The notes under the pieces were generated by a model. That model saw only the letters and a program-made list of their open reading frames with translations. It ran no database searches and was not told where the DNA came from. This document shows positions 31,755 to 39,530 of a stretch of DNA of 64,000 nt, in pieces (positions within the stretch are counted from its first letter, which is position 1; each line of letters opens with the position of its first letter). The DNA is taken from positions 186,001 to 250,000 of the forward strand of contig JAGWHB010000001.1 of the NCBI GenBank assembly GCA_028867035.1, given 5' to 3'. This DNA comes from Nitrososphaerota archaeon (lineage in GTDB: Archaea > Thermoproteota > Nitrososphaeria > Nitrososphaerales > Gagatemarchaeaceae). Both the position numbers and the translations under genes were made by a program.

Positions 31755-32267
31755 TCAGGACTCGAGGCTCTTTGCCACTTTGAACTGGTCTCCAACTATC
31801 GACCTCATGTTGAGGAGGCCAAGCGGCTTGCCGTGGTCGGTAACAAAGACGGTCCTGATCCTGTGCTTGGCCATCAGTTTGACCCCTTCGGCCAGAGGCT
31901 CGTCGGCGTCTATGGAGATCATGGGCGAGGTCATTATCTTCCTGACCGGGATCGTCGAAGCCACGAGGTCGTCTGCGGCGACCCGGTTCAGCACGTCACG
32001 CTCGGTCAGGATCCCTGTGGGCTCGCCCTTGATGAGGACGAGTATGTTCCCTGCTCCCCTCTCTCTCATCATTTGGGCGGCCTTCAAAACCGACTCGTTC
32101 GCGTCGATCATAAGCGGGTCGGTCTTGACGAAGGTCCTCACTGTCGGGGCCTTGGACTCGGAGGCTTCTATCCAGAAGGTCAGCGAGTAGTGACAGTTGG
32201 GGCATTCGTCGGGGGTCATTTCCCCTTCGAAGATATGGCCGCAACGGTAGCATTCCCACTTCGTCAT
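31755..32267 (-). CDS. CBS-domain protein with rubredoxin-like zinc ribbon
   Basis: 170 aa. The N-terminal 30 residues form a rubredoxin-like ribbon, CYRCG and CPNCH, 13 residues apart. Two CBS repeats follow: VKTDPLMIDANESVLKAAQMM to GILTERD, and KIMTSPMISIDADEPLAEGVKLM to GLLNMRS. CBS pairs bind adenosyl ligands and regulate partners. ATG 32267 lies 27-29 nt from a TATATTA box (32292-32298), so the mRNA is leaderless. An 8-bp inverted repeat covers the start codon (32260-32277). Confidence 0.88.
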   Translation of the reverse strand: MTKWECYRCGHIFEGEMTPDECPNCHYSLTFWIEASESKAPTVRTFVKTDPLMIDANESVLKAAQMMRERGAGNILVLIKGEPTGILTERDVLNRVAADDLVASTIPVRKIMTSPMISIDADEPLAEGVKLMAKHRIRTVFVTDHGKPLGLLNMRSIVGDQFKVAKSLES

Positions 32268-32277
32268 GTATGACGAA
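32260..32277. promoter_or_regulatory. inverted repeat over the start codon of the CBS gene
   Basis: TTCGTCAT-GT-ATGACGAA: 8-bp perfect arms and a 2-nt spacer. The ATG of the gene lies within it, and the predicted transcription start is at or beside it. This is the typical place for an archaeal repressor operator. Confidence 0.45.
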
Positions 32278-32291
32278 ATGGTGTTCTGTGG

Positions 32292-32298
32292 TATATTA
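32292..32298 (-). promoter_or_regulatory. TATA box of the CBS-rubredoxin gene
   Basis: On minus the element reads TAATATA within CTTAATATAC. Its centre lies about 28 nt before ATG 32267, giving a leaderless transcript. Confidence 0.55.
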
Positions 32299-32607
32299 AG
32301 AAGGTGTGGTCTGGTTCGGCTGCGAGAACTGCGGGCCTGGAGCGACGCCGTCTTTTGGAGCAAGGGCGATCAGCCTCCTCGCCCTCTGCTGGCACTGCGC
32401 CGCGTTGTCGGCGTAGTATTTCCATGCGGTGTAGTTCTGTTCCACCTTCGCCAGAAGCAGCAGTATGTCGGCTGCCTGGAGATAATGAGAGATTGCCGTC
32501 TCCGCGCTCCCTGACTTCTCGTCGGCCGAGGCGTCCGCCATGAGTTGCTCTGCGTACCACCTCAGCTTCTGGGCACGGGTCATGGGGGACTTGGGAGCTG
32601 CTTGCAT
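32296..32607 (-). CDS. MIT-like helical protein
   Basis: About 103 aa from ATG 32607 (TTG 32634 or ATG 32583 are alternatives). Three helices: QKLRWYAEQLMADASADEKSG, TAISHYLQAADILLLLAKVEQ and ADNAAQCQQRARRLIAL. The pattern of a first helix, a Y-x-x-A-(x)-D-(x)-L-L second helix and a third ending in R-A-x-x-L resembles MIT domains, which bind ESCRT-III tails in Vps4/CdvC. No ATPase domain is attached and no ESCRT genes are in the window. The tail is Pro/Gln-rich. Could also be a TPR-like helix pair. Confidence 0.5.
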   Translation of the reverse strand: MQAAPKSPMTRAQKLRWYAEQLMADASADEKSGSAETAISHYLQAADILLLLAKVEQNYTAWKYYADNAAQCQQRARRLIALAPKDGVAPGPQFSQPNQTTPS

Positions 32608-32690
32608 GACGCCAAGGGCGGCCGAGGGCGGCAAAAGACGACCGAGTCGAATTTCCTAGACGAAGGTGAGAAGACGGGCGAAGCGGCCGG

Positions 32691-33176
32691 TCAACCGAAT
32701 TGGATGTCGGCGCCGACGGCTATCTCGTTGGCGGCGGCGAAGCCCGCCTTCGCTTCAATGACAAAGTTTGCCTCCGCTGTCGGTGTGTATACCGTGCAAG
32801 CGCCGCTGTTGTAACAGGGCTGGGCTGAGGTCACAGCATAGACGACGTGGCCTGAGTTCCCTGTAGCGCTCACCCAGATGATGTCCAAGCTCGTGTTGGT
32901 GTCGTACATCCAGAACGACCATTGGCCGGAGGAGGGGAAGGCAAAGAGCATGGTCGTGGTGTTCGTCACCCTCGTGTTCATCAGCCCCGCGGCTCTCTCG
33001 GCCGGGGTGGTGGCTGTGTAGGTGAAATCGTAGCTCCTGCCATTGACGGTGAAGGACGAGGGCACCTGAGAGGTGGCGTTCCCCGGCTCCTCCACAAATG
33101 TGTAGACACCATACACAACGAGCACAACCACCAATGCGGCGACGGCGATGACTATGATTTTGACATGTTGGGTCAT
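32691..33176 (-). CDS. membrane-anchored DUF192 protein
   Basis: About 161 aa. The N-terminal 25 residues contain a hydrophobic helix (KIIVIAVAALVVVLVVYGVYTF) that is a signal anchor, so the rest faces outward. The DUF192 domain includes TTPAERAAGLMNTR, the segment with MLFAFPSSGQWSFWMYDTNTSLDIIWV and a closing AEANFVIEAKAGFAAANEI. Its biochemical role is not known. A GAATATTTC box (33199-33207) is 27 nt before ATG 33176. Confidence 0.85.
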   Translation of the reverse strand: MTQHVKIIVIAVAALVVVLVVYGVYTFVEEPGNATSQVPSSFTVNGRSYDFTYTATTPAERAAGLMNTRVTNTTTMLFAFPSSGQWSFWMYDTNTSLDIIWVSATGNSGHVVYAVTSAQPCYNSGACTVYTPTAEANFVIEAKAGFAAANEIAVGADIQFG

Positions 33177-33253
33177 CGGGGAATCCCCTGAGGAGGGAAT
33201 ATTTCTGCAATTTCCGTAGGGAGGCATAAATCCCGGTCGGGGGAATGGAACCC

Positions 33254-33643
33254 ATGGCTCAGAGCGACGTCTCCGACTTGTTCAGGGCCCTCGTCCATGT
33301 GGGAGCCGTCGAGGGCGTCAGGCAGGAGTACCAGGTCTTCCGGACTGCGGGAGGAGACTTCGTCGTCATCAGCCCCAGCAGCCGGGGGACGCTCTCCTAC
33401 CACATGACGCAGGTCCCCGCAGGGAAGGTGGAGGCGCTCTCCAAGGTGGTAGGGAAAGAAGGGGTGACGACGGGATCGCTGATGAAGGACCAGAGGCTCG
33501 AGGGAGTTTTCGATTCGGAGGACAAGGTGGCCGTCAGGTTCGACATCCTCATGGGCCTCTACGTCCTTTCGGCGCTCGGAAGGATAGAGATGACTAGGGA
33601 TGGAAGAAAACTGGTTTTCAAGAAGGCCGCAGGGAAAGCCTAG
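33254..33643 (+). CDS. hypothetical soluble protein
   Basis: 129 aa from ATG 33254; ATG 33245 would add three residues, but the CATAAAT box at 33225-33231 (26 nt from 33254) favours the later one. Mixed alpha/beta, with repeated short beta strands (TAGGDFVVISPSSRGTLSYHM) and a basic C-terminus. No family recognised. Confidence 0.55.
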   Translation: MAQSDVSDLFRALVHVGAVEGVRQEYQVFRTAGGDFVVISPSSRGTLSYHMTQVPAGKVEALSKVVGKEGVTTGSLMKDQRLEGVFDSEDKVAVRFDILMGLYVLSALGRIEMTRDGRKLVFKKAAGKA

Positions 33644-33741
33644 ACCGTCCCCGTTCAGTTTCGTGGATGTCTCCGATGGTGTCCGGGGTCTGGTTCGCGC
33701 TTGTTTTTTAAGGGAGGAATCCCTCTGACCTTTCGAGTTTC

Positions 33742-34365
33742 TTGCGGGAACGTGTTGAGCATTTCGACGGGACCGAGTTATCAGAGGTGAGCCCGAGGGA
33801 CGCCGAGGTGGTCAGGACGATCGAAGAGGAGGGGCTGTCGGTGTTCACATTCGACGGGCTGAGGAGGATCACGGGGACGCACCCAGAGACACTGTCAAGG
33901 ACATTGGAAAGGTTGGAGGACGACGGGATAGTCGTCAGGTCTCCGGAAGGTTACAGCGTCACGGAAAGGGCGAAGGAGTCGTTTGCGCTGAAGCCGGCGA
34001 GCGGAGGAGCCAGGAGCGTGCCGATACTTCACACGTTCCTCCCATACGAAGCGAGCGCCGGGAAGATCGTGTCGGCACTGAAGGGCAGGTGGTTCGACAA
34101 CATCAGGTGGGTCGGGATGGCAGACAGCGAAGAAGGGTTCGTGATGAAGTGGGTGACCGACGACGGGTCGGCACTGATAGACGCGAGGTTCGCGGCGGGC
34201 CAACTCGACATAGAAGCCAAGGTGGAGAAGGGCTCGGACATGCCGAAGGCCGTGCGTGCGGCCCACCAGCTTGTTGGAAGAATCTCGAGGCTGTATGCCA
34301 GCCCGAGGCCCGGGAGCAAGGTCGCGTTGATGCGCATCGGGTACTTCACGCCCTATGCCATGTGA
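33742..34365 (+). CDS. winged-helix transcriptional regulator-like protein
   Basis: 207 aa. Residues about 20-75 form a winged helix: DAEVVRTIEEEGLSVFTFDGLRRIT, then THPETLSRTLERLEDDGIVVRS, with a wing at GYSVTERA. The C-terminal 110 residues are a separate alpha/beta domain (FLPYEASAGKIVSALKGRWFDNIRWVG) that may sense a ligand. TTG 33742 is the start used; TTG 33754 is possible. TTTTTTAAGG (33703-33711) is the likely TATA box. Confidence 0.68.
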   Translation: MRERVEHFDGTELSEVSPRDAEVVRTIEEEGLSVFTFDGLRRITGTHPETLSRTLERLEDDGIVVRSPEGYSVTERAKESFALKPASGGARSVPILHTFLPYEASAGKIVSALKGRWFDNIRWVGMADSEEGFVMKWVTDDGSALIDARFAAGQLDIEAKVEKGSDMPKAVRAAHQLVGRISRLYASPRPGSKVALMRIGYFTPYAM

Positions 34366-34434
34366 GCAGATACTTCTCGAACCCGCTCAACAAGTAGCCC
34401 CACTCCCTATGGCTCCAGTGGTGATTCTGACAAA

Positions 34435-35352
34435 ATGACAGGGACAGAGGGAATGCAGCTCTTACAGTCATTTTCAAACGCTGTAACTGAGCTGGCTGAC
34501 ATCGTCTCACCATCAGTGGTGAGCGTGAACACAGGAAGGAGAAGCGGGACTGGCATTGTTTGGTCCAACGACGGACTCGTCGTGACAGCCAGCCATGTAA
34601 TCGGGCACTCGACCTCGCCCACGGTGACTTTGGGTGACGGCAAGGAGTTCGAGGCAAAGGTCCTTGGAAGGGACCCGTACACGGACGTGGCCCTCCTCAA
34701 GGTCGACGCGAGCGGGCTCATCCCGGCAAGTCTCGGGACAGCCGAGAGCGTCAAGGTCGGGCAGTTCGTCCTTGCCCTGGCCAACGCGTTCGGGAGGAAG
34801 GCATCGGCCACCTCGGGCATCATCACGAGCCACAGGAGGAGTATGAGGGGCTTCTGGGGAGTGATGATCGAAGATGCCGTGGTCTCTGATGCGAAGCTGA
34901 ACCCGGGCTATTCCGGAGGGCCGCTCGTCGACGCGTCTGGAAAGGTGCTCGGCATGAACGTGGCCTACTTCGCAGGAAGAGGGGTCGCGGTCTCGGTCGA
35001 CGCACTGAAAGACACGGTCGCGAAGATCTCCAAGGACGGCAGGGTGAAGAAGGGCTTCCTGGGCGTGGTGGTAGAGCCCATCGAACTGCCTCAGGAGCTG
35101 GCGAACTCCTCCGAGGTCGGCCAGGGCGAAGGGCTCATGGTCAGGGCGGTGGAGACCGAGTCGCCTGCCAAGGCCGCGGGCGTGGCAATCGGAGACATCA
35201 TACTCCGGCTTGGTGACGCCAAGGCGACAGACGAGTACGAACTGCACAAGGCGCTCTCCGGCGAAGTGATCGGAAAGCCGGTCAGCCTGCGGGTGCTGAG
35301 GGCCGAGAAGGTCGCCGAGCTGAAGATAACGCCGAAGGAGGCAGAGGCATAG
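34435..35352 (+). CDS. HtrA/DegP-like serine protease with PDZ domain
   Basis: 305 aa. The trypsin-like domain has His in VVTASHVIG, Asp in DPYTDVALLKV and Ser in PGYSGGPLV, where the usual GNSGGP reads GYSGGP. The PDZ domain occupies about the last 100 residues (KGFLGVVVEPIE, then ETESPAKAAGVAIGDIILRLGD). No signal peptide or membrane helix, so it is an intracellular form, unusual for HtrA. It would cut misfolded or tagged proteins; the regulatory inputs are unknown. Confidence 0.88.
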   Translation: MTGTEGMQLLQSFSNAVTELADIVSPSVVSVNTGRRSGTGIVWSNDGLVVTASHVIGHSTSPTVTLGDGKEFEAKVLGRDPYTDVALLKVDASGLIPASLGTAESVKVGQFVLALANAFGRKASATSGIITSHRRSMRGFWGVMIEDAVVSDAKLNPGYSGGPLVDASGKVLGMNVAYFAGRGVAVSVDALKDTVAKISKDGRVKKGFLGVVVEPIELPQELANSSEVGQGEGLMVRAVETESPAKAAGVAIGDIILRLGDAKATDEYELHKALSGEVIGKPVSLRVLRAEKVAELKITPKEAEA

Positions 35353-35500
35353 ATGCTCCGCCCCTCGCAGGCGTCGTTCCCCAGGGAGCCGAACTTCCCC
35401 CGGCCCGGAGGCCCCGGAGAGCCGCTCCCGCCCATCCGACCGCCAGCCTAGGCGAGAATCCTGGGCTGGATTGATTAGGAAGCGTTTGGGGGAGCTGTCC

Positions 35501-35959
35501 ATGAGCGAGGTCAAAGCGAAGACCCCACATGGAGAGATGACGATAGACCAGATCGCCGAGATACAGCCAGGGATGGCGGCGATCATGAAGGAGGTGGGGG
35601 ACAGGTTCACCCAGACGTACTATGCGGCGAAGGGAGGCAACTGGAAGCTGGCCGCGTACCACTTGAACCAGCTGAGGTCAGCGTTCAGGACCGCGAAGAT
35701 GACAAGGCCGAAGTTCGCCGATGACCTGACCGCCTTCGACAAAGATTACCTCCTCCCGATCTTCAAGGCGATCCATGACCAAGACTGGAAGGCGTTCGAG
35801 GCGGAGTTCAAGAAAGGAGAGACGGGCTCGGATGTATATCACGACAAGCGTGGATACCCGCACATCAGATACGTCCTGCCAAAGGAACCCCCATCCAACC
35901 TCTACCTGGGGCCCCCCGAGGGGTTCAAGAGGGGACCTGGCCACGAGGCCAGCGGCTAG
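35501..35959 (+). CDS. conserved hypothetical protein
   Basis: 152 aa from ATG 35501. Contains IDQIAEIQPGMAAIMKEVGDRF, YYAAKGGNWKLAAYHLNQLR, a four-helix-bundle-like segment, and a Pro-rich end (PKEPPSNLYLGPPEGF). I recognise this pattern as a recurring family without known function; members sit near redox or metal genes in other archaea and bacteria. No signal peptide. It shares its CTAG stop with the converging gene. Confidence 0.65.
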   Translation: MSEVKAKTPHGEMTIDQIAEIQPGMAAIMKEVGDRFTQTYYAAKGGNWKLAAYHLNQLRSAFRTAKMTRPKFADDLTAFDKDYLLPIFKAIHDQDWKAFEAEFKKGETGSDVYHDKRGYPHIRYVLPKEPPSNLYLGPPEGFKRGPGHEASG

Positions 35960-36294
35960 AGCCTGTCCACCAGTTTCATCATTTCCGAATAGTGATGGTC
36001 GATTATCGCCTCGCCGCTGGGCCCCATCATCTTCTCCGCGTTCCGCTTGCATTCGGAGATGGCCGTGAGTATCCCTTCCTTGGTGGGCGCGACGTAACTC
36101 ACGCCGCACTGGGAGAACACCCCCTCGACGAAGGATTTCACCTGCTGCTTCAGCTGCTCGTCCGTGACGGGCTGGTGGAGGAGCTCAGCGAACTCCCCGT
36201 TGGCGCTCTCGAAACATCTGAGGAGCTCGTCTCTGACGAACGTTGGAGTGATCCTGTCGCCCGGGACTTCCGGTGCCGTGTAAGGTTGCTTCAT
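35956..36294 (-). CDS. hypothetical protein, half of a perfectly symmetric divergent pair
   Basis: 112 aa, helical. The segments ITPTFVRDELLRCFESANGEF and AISECKRNAEKMMG look like a helical bundle; three Cys and several His residues (IIDHHYSEMM) could bind metal. No family is recognised. ATG 36294 lies 27-28 nt from the palindromic TATA box at 36317-36326, so the mRNA is leaderless. It converges on the previous gene via CTAG. Confidence 0.65.
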   Translation of the reverse strand: MKQPYTAPEVPGDRITPTFVRDELLRCFESANGEFAELLHQPVTDEQLKQQVKSFVEGVFSQCGVSYVAPTKEGILTAISECKRNAEKMMGPSGEAIIDHHYSEMMKLVDRL

Positions 36295-36308
36295 AACCTA
36301 TGTGATAA

Positions 36309-36326
36309 TAACATATGTTATATAAC
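36309..36326. promoter_or_regulatory. double-palindrome bidirectional promoter
   Basis: TAACATATGTTA (36309-36320) and GTTATATAAC (36317-36326) are both perfect palindromes and overlap by four bases. The second is centred 27-28 nt from both ATG 36294 (minus) and ATG 36350 (plus). A symmetrical TATA box therefore appears to start two leaderless transcripts in opposite directions; the first palindrome may be an operator. Confidence 0.65.
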
Positions 36327-36349
36327 CATGTCGTCTGAAGGGGGTTCAC

Positions 36350-37891
36350 ATGCAGGCCACGTCGGCGAACGCTGAGCTCCTTCGCAGGTTCGACTCGGAG
36401 GTGTGGGCGAAAGTTCCGCACGAGGAGTCGGGGATGTTGAAGAACCCCACCCCACTGCTGGACGTCACCGAAGTCCTGCTCGAGTGCGCGGGTTCTGAAT
36501 ACGGGCTGAGGCTTCGCCGAGAGGGAGTCAGGGTGTTCGCAAAGATGGATTCGAAGATTCAGGGAGGGTCTGTCAAGGTCAGGCCTGCTGTCGCGATACT
36601 CAGAGATGCCATTTCGAAAGGCAGGCTCACCGCTGGTCGGACGGTGTTCGAGGCCACGTCAGGGAACTTCGGGCTGGCTCTAGGGGCCGTCAGGGGTCTG
36701 GGCCTGGACGTCGTCGCTCTAGTGTCGAGGAGGCTTCAGGAGGGGGTCATCGATCAGCTGCGCAAGGACGGGGTAAGGCTTGTCAACCTGGACATCGACA
36801 TTTGCCCCGCGCCAGGTCTCAAAGGCGACGCGGACACGCTCGTCGCCAAAGGGGTCGCCTCAAGCGTCAGGCAGCAGCTCGAGGAGCTGGGGTTCGAGCC
36901 CGGGCCCTTCGATGCCGTCCGGGGCGAAGCTGAAGGCATCCTGGCCCGGCAGGACGCGATCGGCCTGGCTAAGCTGCTCGCGCGAGCCTATGGTGGATTC
37001 TGCACGGAACAGTATGACAACGAATTGAACGTGGAGGTCCATAGGAGCGTGACAGGGCCGGAGGTGGACGCCCAGCTGGAGGAGAAGGGGTCGTCCCTCG
37101 GGGAAGCGGACTTCGTCTGCGCCTTCGGGACGGGCGGGACGGCTGGGGGGGTCAGCAGGTACATCTCCTCAAAATACGGGAGGAATGGGGTCAGGCTCGT
37201 CTTTCCTCTGTCAGGCCAGGACGTCGCCGGCATCAGGACCAAGGAGAAGGCGTACGGGCTGAAGTTCTACGAACCTAGTTCCTATGCGGGGGAGCACGAC
37301 GTCGATTTCGAAGAGGCGAGCAAGGTGTTCGAGTTCTTCAACAAGAAGGGGTATGATGTGGGAGAAAGCGGGGCGCTGGCGCTCTATGCTTCGATGCAGT
37401 TCATCAACTACGGGGTCGGGAAGCAGTTCGTGGTGATGGTGGCCGACGGGGCTACGAAGTACATCGCAGAGGTGAAGGCTGTCGCGAGGAAGGGGAAGAG
37501 AGACCAGGTGAGGCTCGATGAGGCGGCCGCTGCCATAGGGGGGTATGGAGGCATCATCTGGGCGCACAATACGTTCGTCCCAAGAGAGGAAGGGGTCAGT
37601 GTGATCGCCTCGGCCCTCGGCGTCGACGGGGCAAGAGTGAAGGTCGCGAACGCCAGGGACGTCCAGGCGGTGCTTAACGGGGTCGAGCCGTCAAAGGAGT
37701 TCGCGGGGCTCCTTCCAAAGGATGACAGGCCGCTGCTCGTGGTGTGCATGGCAGGCAACACTTCGTTGATGCTTGCCAAGGTGTTGGAGAGGAGAGGGGT
37801 GGCGGCAGAGAGCCTAGTCGGAGGGATTATGGGCCTGCCCGCGTCGAGGGGGAAGCAACCCTTCGACCTGGTCCAGATAGCACGCGGTTAG
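36350..37891 (+). CDS. PLP-dependent cysteine-synthase-like enzyme fused to a rhodanese-like domain
   Basis: 513 aa. Residues about 25-390 are a fold-type II PLP enzyme: GGSVKVRPA holds the Schiff-base Lys, EATSGNFGLALG the substrate/Asn loop, and FGTGGTAGGVSRY the phosphate-binding glycines. Residues about 400-510 look rhodanese-like, with a putative persulfide Cys in LLVVCMAGNTS and LVGGIMGLPAS near the end. A plausible role is to make or use cysteine and pass its sulfur as persulfide. It is divergently transcribed from the symmetric TATA box. Confidence 0.8.
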   Translation: MQATSANAELLRRFDSEVWAKVPHEESGMLKNPTPLLDVTEVLLECAGSEYGLRLRREGVRVFAKMDSKIQGGSVKVRPAVAILRDAISKGRLTAGRTVFEATSGNFGLALGAVRGLGLDVVALVSRRLQEGVIDQLRKDGVRLVNLDIDICPAPGLKGDADTLVAKGVASSVRQQLEELGFEPGPFDAVRGEAEGILARQDAIGLAKLLARAYGGFCTEQYDNELNVEVHRSVTGPEVDAQLEEKGSSLGEADFVCAFGTGGTAGGVSRYISSKYGRNGVRLVFPLSGQDVAGIRTKEKAYGLKFYEPSSYAGEHDVDFEEASKVFEFFNKKGYDVGESGALALYASMQFINYGVGKQFVVMVADGATKYIAEVKAVARKGKRDQVRLDEAAAAIGGYGGIIWAHNTFVPREEGVSVIASALGVDGARVKVANARDVQAVLNGVEPSKEFAGLLPKDDRPLLVVCMAGNTSLMLAKVLERRGVAAESLVGGIMGLPASRGKQPFDLVQIARG

Positions 37892-37893
37892 AT

Positions 37894-38385
37894 TCAGACG
37901 GGGCTTCCGCAGTTTCCGCAGAACCTATGCCCGGCAACGAGCGGGGACCCGCATTTCCTGCAGGAGCCGGAAGATGATTGGAGAGGGGCCATGGTCTGGC
38001 GGTACGGGGGCATGCCAGTTGAGACTGCGGTCAGGGGGGACTGGTACCTGACCAGATTCTCACGTATCAGGCCATAAGCCCTCTGCGCGTCCGAGTTGGG
38101 CAGCCCGCTGAGGGCCAGCGGCTCCCCTCCGAACCTCAGCGTGCACTTCACGGTCGAGCGGAGGATCCCCTTCTCGAGCAGGACGTTTGAGACGTCCTGG
38201 TAGTTGAAGTCGGTGTAGTCATTCTTCAGCCGCATGGCGTGCGGATGCCTGAGGATGATCCTTTCATTCGTGATGACGACCGAGTCGATGTTGATTTTCG
38301 GGTGGTAGATCTTCTGCCGGATGTAGAGCTGGACCTCCTCGCTGGGGCCAAGGATGGACTTCAGGTCGTCGGGTAATGACTGCAT
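37894..38385 (-). CDS. bacterial-type PH domain protein with C-terminal zinc ribbon
   Basis: 163 aa. The N-terminal 105 residues resemble a PH-like domain of the short C-terminal-domain type: VQLYIRQKIYHPKINIDSVVITNERIILRHPH (key part SVVITNERIILRHP), then DFNYQDVSNVLLEKG. A Pro/Ser linker leads to a zinc ribbon, CRKCGSPLVAGHRFCGNCG. Likely a peripheral adaptor. It is followed after four bases by the DUF4382 gene in the same direction upstream of it. Confidence 0.72.
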   Translation of the reverse strand: MQSLPDDLKSILGPSEEVQLYIRQKIYHPKINIDSVVITNERIILRHPHAMRLKNDYTDFNYQDVSNVLLEKGILRSTVKCTLRFGGEPLALSGLPNSDAQRAYGLIRENLVRYQSPLTAVSTGMPPYRQTMAPLQSSSGSCRKCGSPLVAGHRFCGNCGSPV

Positions 38386-38389
38386 GGCG

Positions 38390-38905
38390 CTAGCTGGGCG
38401 GGACCGTCTCCAGACCAGTCACGGTCGGCCTGAGGTTCTGCGAGGCGCTTATGGCCGTCATGTCGGCAGTGATGTCGAGGACAACCGTGGTGGTCTTTCC
38501 AGAGTCCACGGTGAAGTGGAATGGGACTTTGATCTCCCCGCTCGGGACTGTCAGTGTGACGTTGCTCCCGCTGACGGTGGCGATGGCTTTGGTTACGCTG
38601 AACCTAACCATGGTATAGTTCCCAGCCGGGACGCTGTCCTTCCCCAGCATCTTGGTCACGTTGGTCAGCTTCAACAGGTCGAAGGTCGTGGCGTTCACCT
38701 TGTAGGTGGTGCTCGCGTTTCCAGAGCCCTGAAGGGTCATGTCGGTAATCGTAAGGTAGATGTGGGACACGGCACCCGTGGATGGAGCGTCCTTGACGCC
38801 TATGACAAGGCTGCCCGTTGGCGCCATCAGGAACACGGCAGTAACCACACCGGCCGCGACTACGGCTATGAGAACCACAGAGGCCACCATTGTAGTAGTC
38901 TTCAA
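38390..38905 (-). CDS. secreted DUF4382-like protein
   Basis: 171 aa. N-terminal signal/anchor helix (VVLIAVVAAGVVTAVFLM). The mature part opens GSLVIGVKDAPSTGAVSHIYLTI, matching the DUF4382 pattern of G-x-l-x-V-x-(h)-x-D-A-P. A carbohydrate-binding-like beta fold is probable. TTG 38905 or ATG 38890 starts the frame; TATATTATAC at 38938-38947 is the TATA box. The larger 52181 protein shows the same domain type. Confidence 0.75.
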   Translation of the reverse strand: MKTTTMVASVVLIAVVAAGVVTAVFLMAPTGSLVIGVKDAPSTGAVSHIYLTITDMTLQGSGNASTTYKVNATTFDLLKLTNVTKMLGKDSVPAGNYTMVRFSVTKAIATVSGSNVTLTVPSGEIKVPFHFTVDSGKTTTVVLDITADMTAISASQNLRPTVTGLETVPPS

Positions 38906-39033
38906 CGCGACTTCCGACCTTTGATTGCTCTGTACGGTATATTATACACCGTTTTTGAACGCGGGCGAAGTTCCGGCCGCTTCCACCACAGCTCATGCTC
39001 GCCTGGAGAGAAAAGAGGGAAGATGGCGTTGCG

Positions 39034-39459
39034 TTACATCGGTCCGCGGTATTCTTTGTATGTCGCCCGGAACAGCATCAGGCCCACGATGTCAAGGAGA
39101 GCGCTGCTTCCTGAGAAGGAGCCGGTGGCGACTAGAGCGACGGCTACCAGGTCGCCCAGGACGGCTAGACCCGAGATGATCATTATCCACTGGTCTGCCA
39201 TCTTCTTGTTTGTCTTCCGCATCATCCAGAGGAGCTGATAGATTACCGCCAGGACGATCGCCCCGGCGGAGAGGTATCTTCCCGGGCCGTAGCCGTAGGC
39301 CAGCTGGAAGATACCCACGTAGAGGAACAGGACGAGGTTGGCGACGAGCCAGAATGTGATGTCGCTGAAGTGTGGCATCATCTTCTCCATTGATTGCATT
39401 GGACCAGACATGCTTCGGATGGGCAAAGAGTTGTTTGTCAATCCCTCAGAAGCGGTCAT
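39034..39459 (-). CDS. four-helix integral membrane protein
   Basis: 141 aa with about four membrane helices (FWLVANLVLFLYVGIFQLAY, then AGAIVLAVIYQLLWMM, IMIISGLAVLGDLVAVALVA, ALLDIVGLMLF). The N-terminus carries MQSMEKMMPH. No family recognised. A GTTATTTAAG box (39482-39491) is 27 nt upstream of the ATG. Cytoplasmic membrane. Confidence 0.65.
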   Translation of the reverse strand: MTASEGLTNNSLPIRSMSGPMQSMEKMMPHFSDITFWLVANLVLFLYVGIFQLAYGYGPGRYLSAGAIVLAVIYQLLWMMRKTNKKMADQWIMIISGLAVLGDLVAVALVATGSFSGSSALLDIVGLMLFRATYKEYRGPM

Positions 39460-39530
39460 TGCGCCACGTGCAGCTCTGTTTTGTTATTTAAGCCGATGAG
39501 AAACGCTGGGAACGGGTCTGAAACGGGGGC

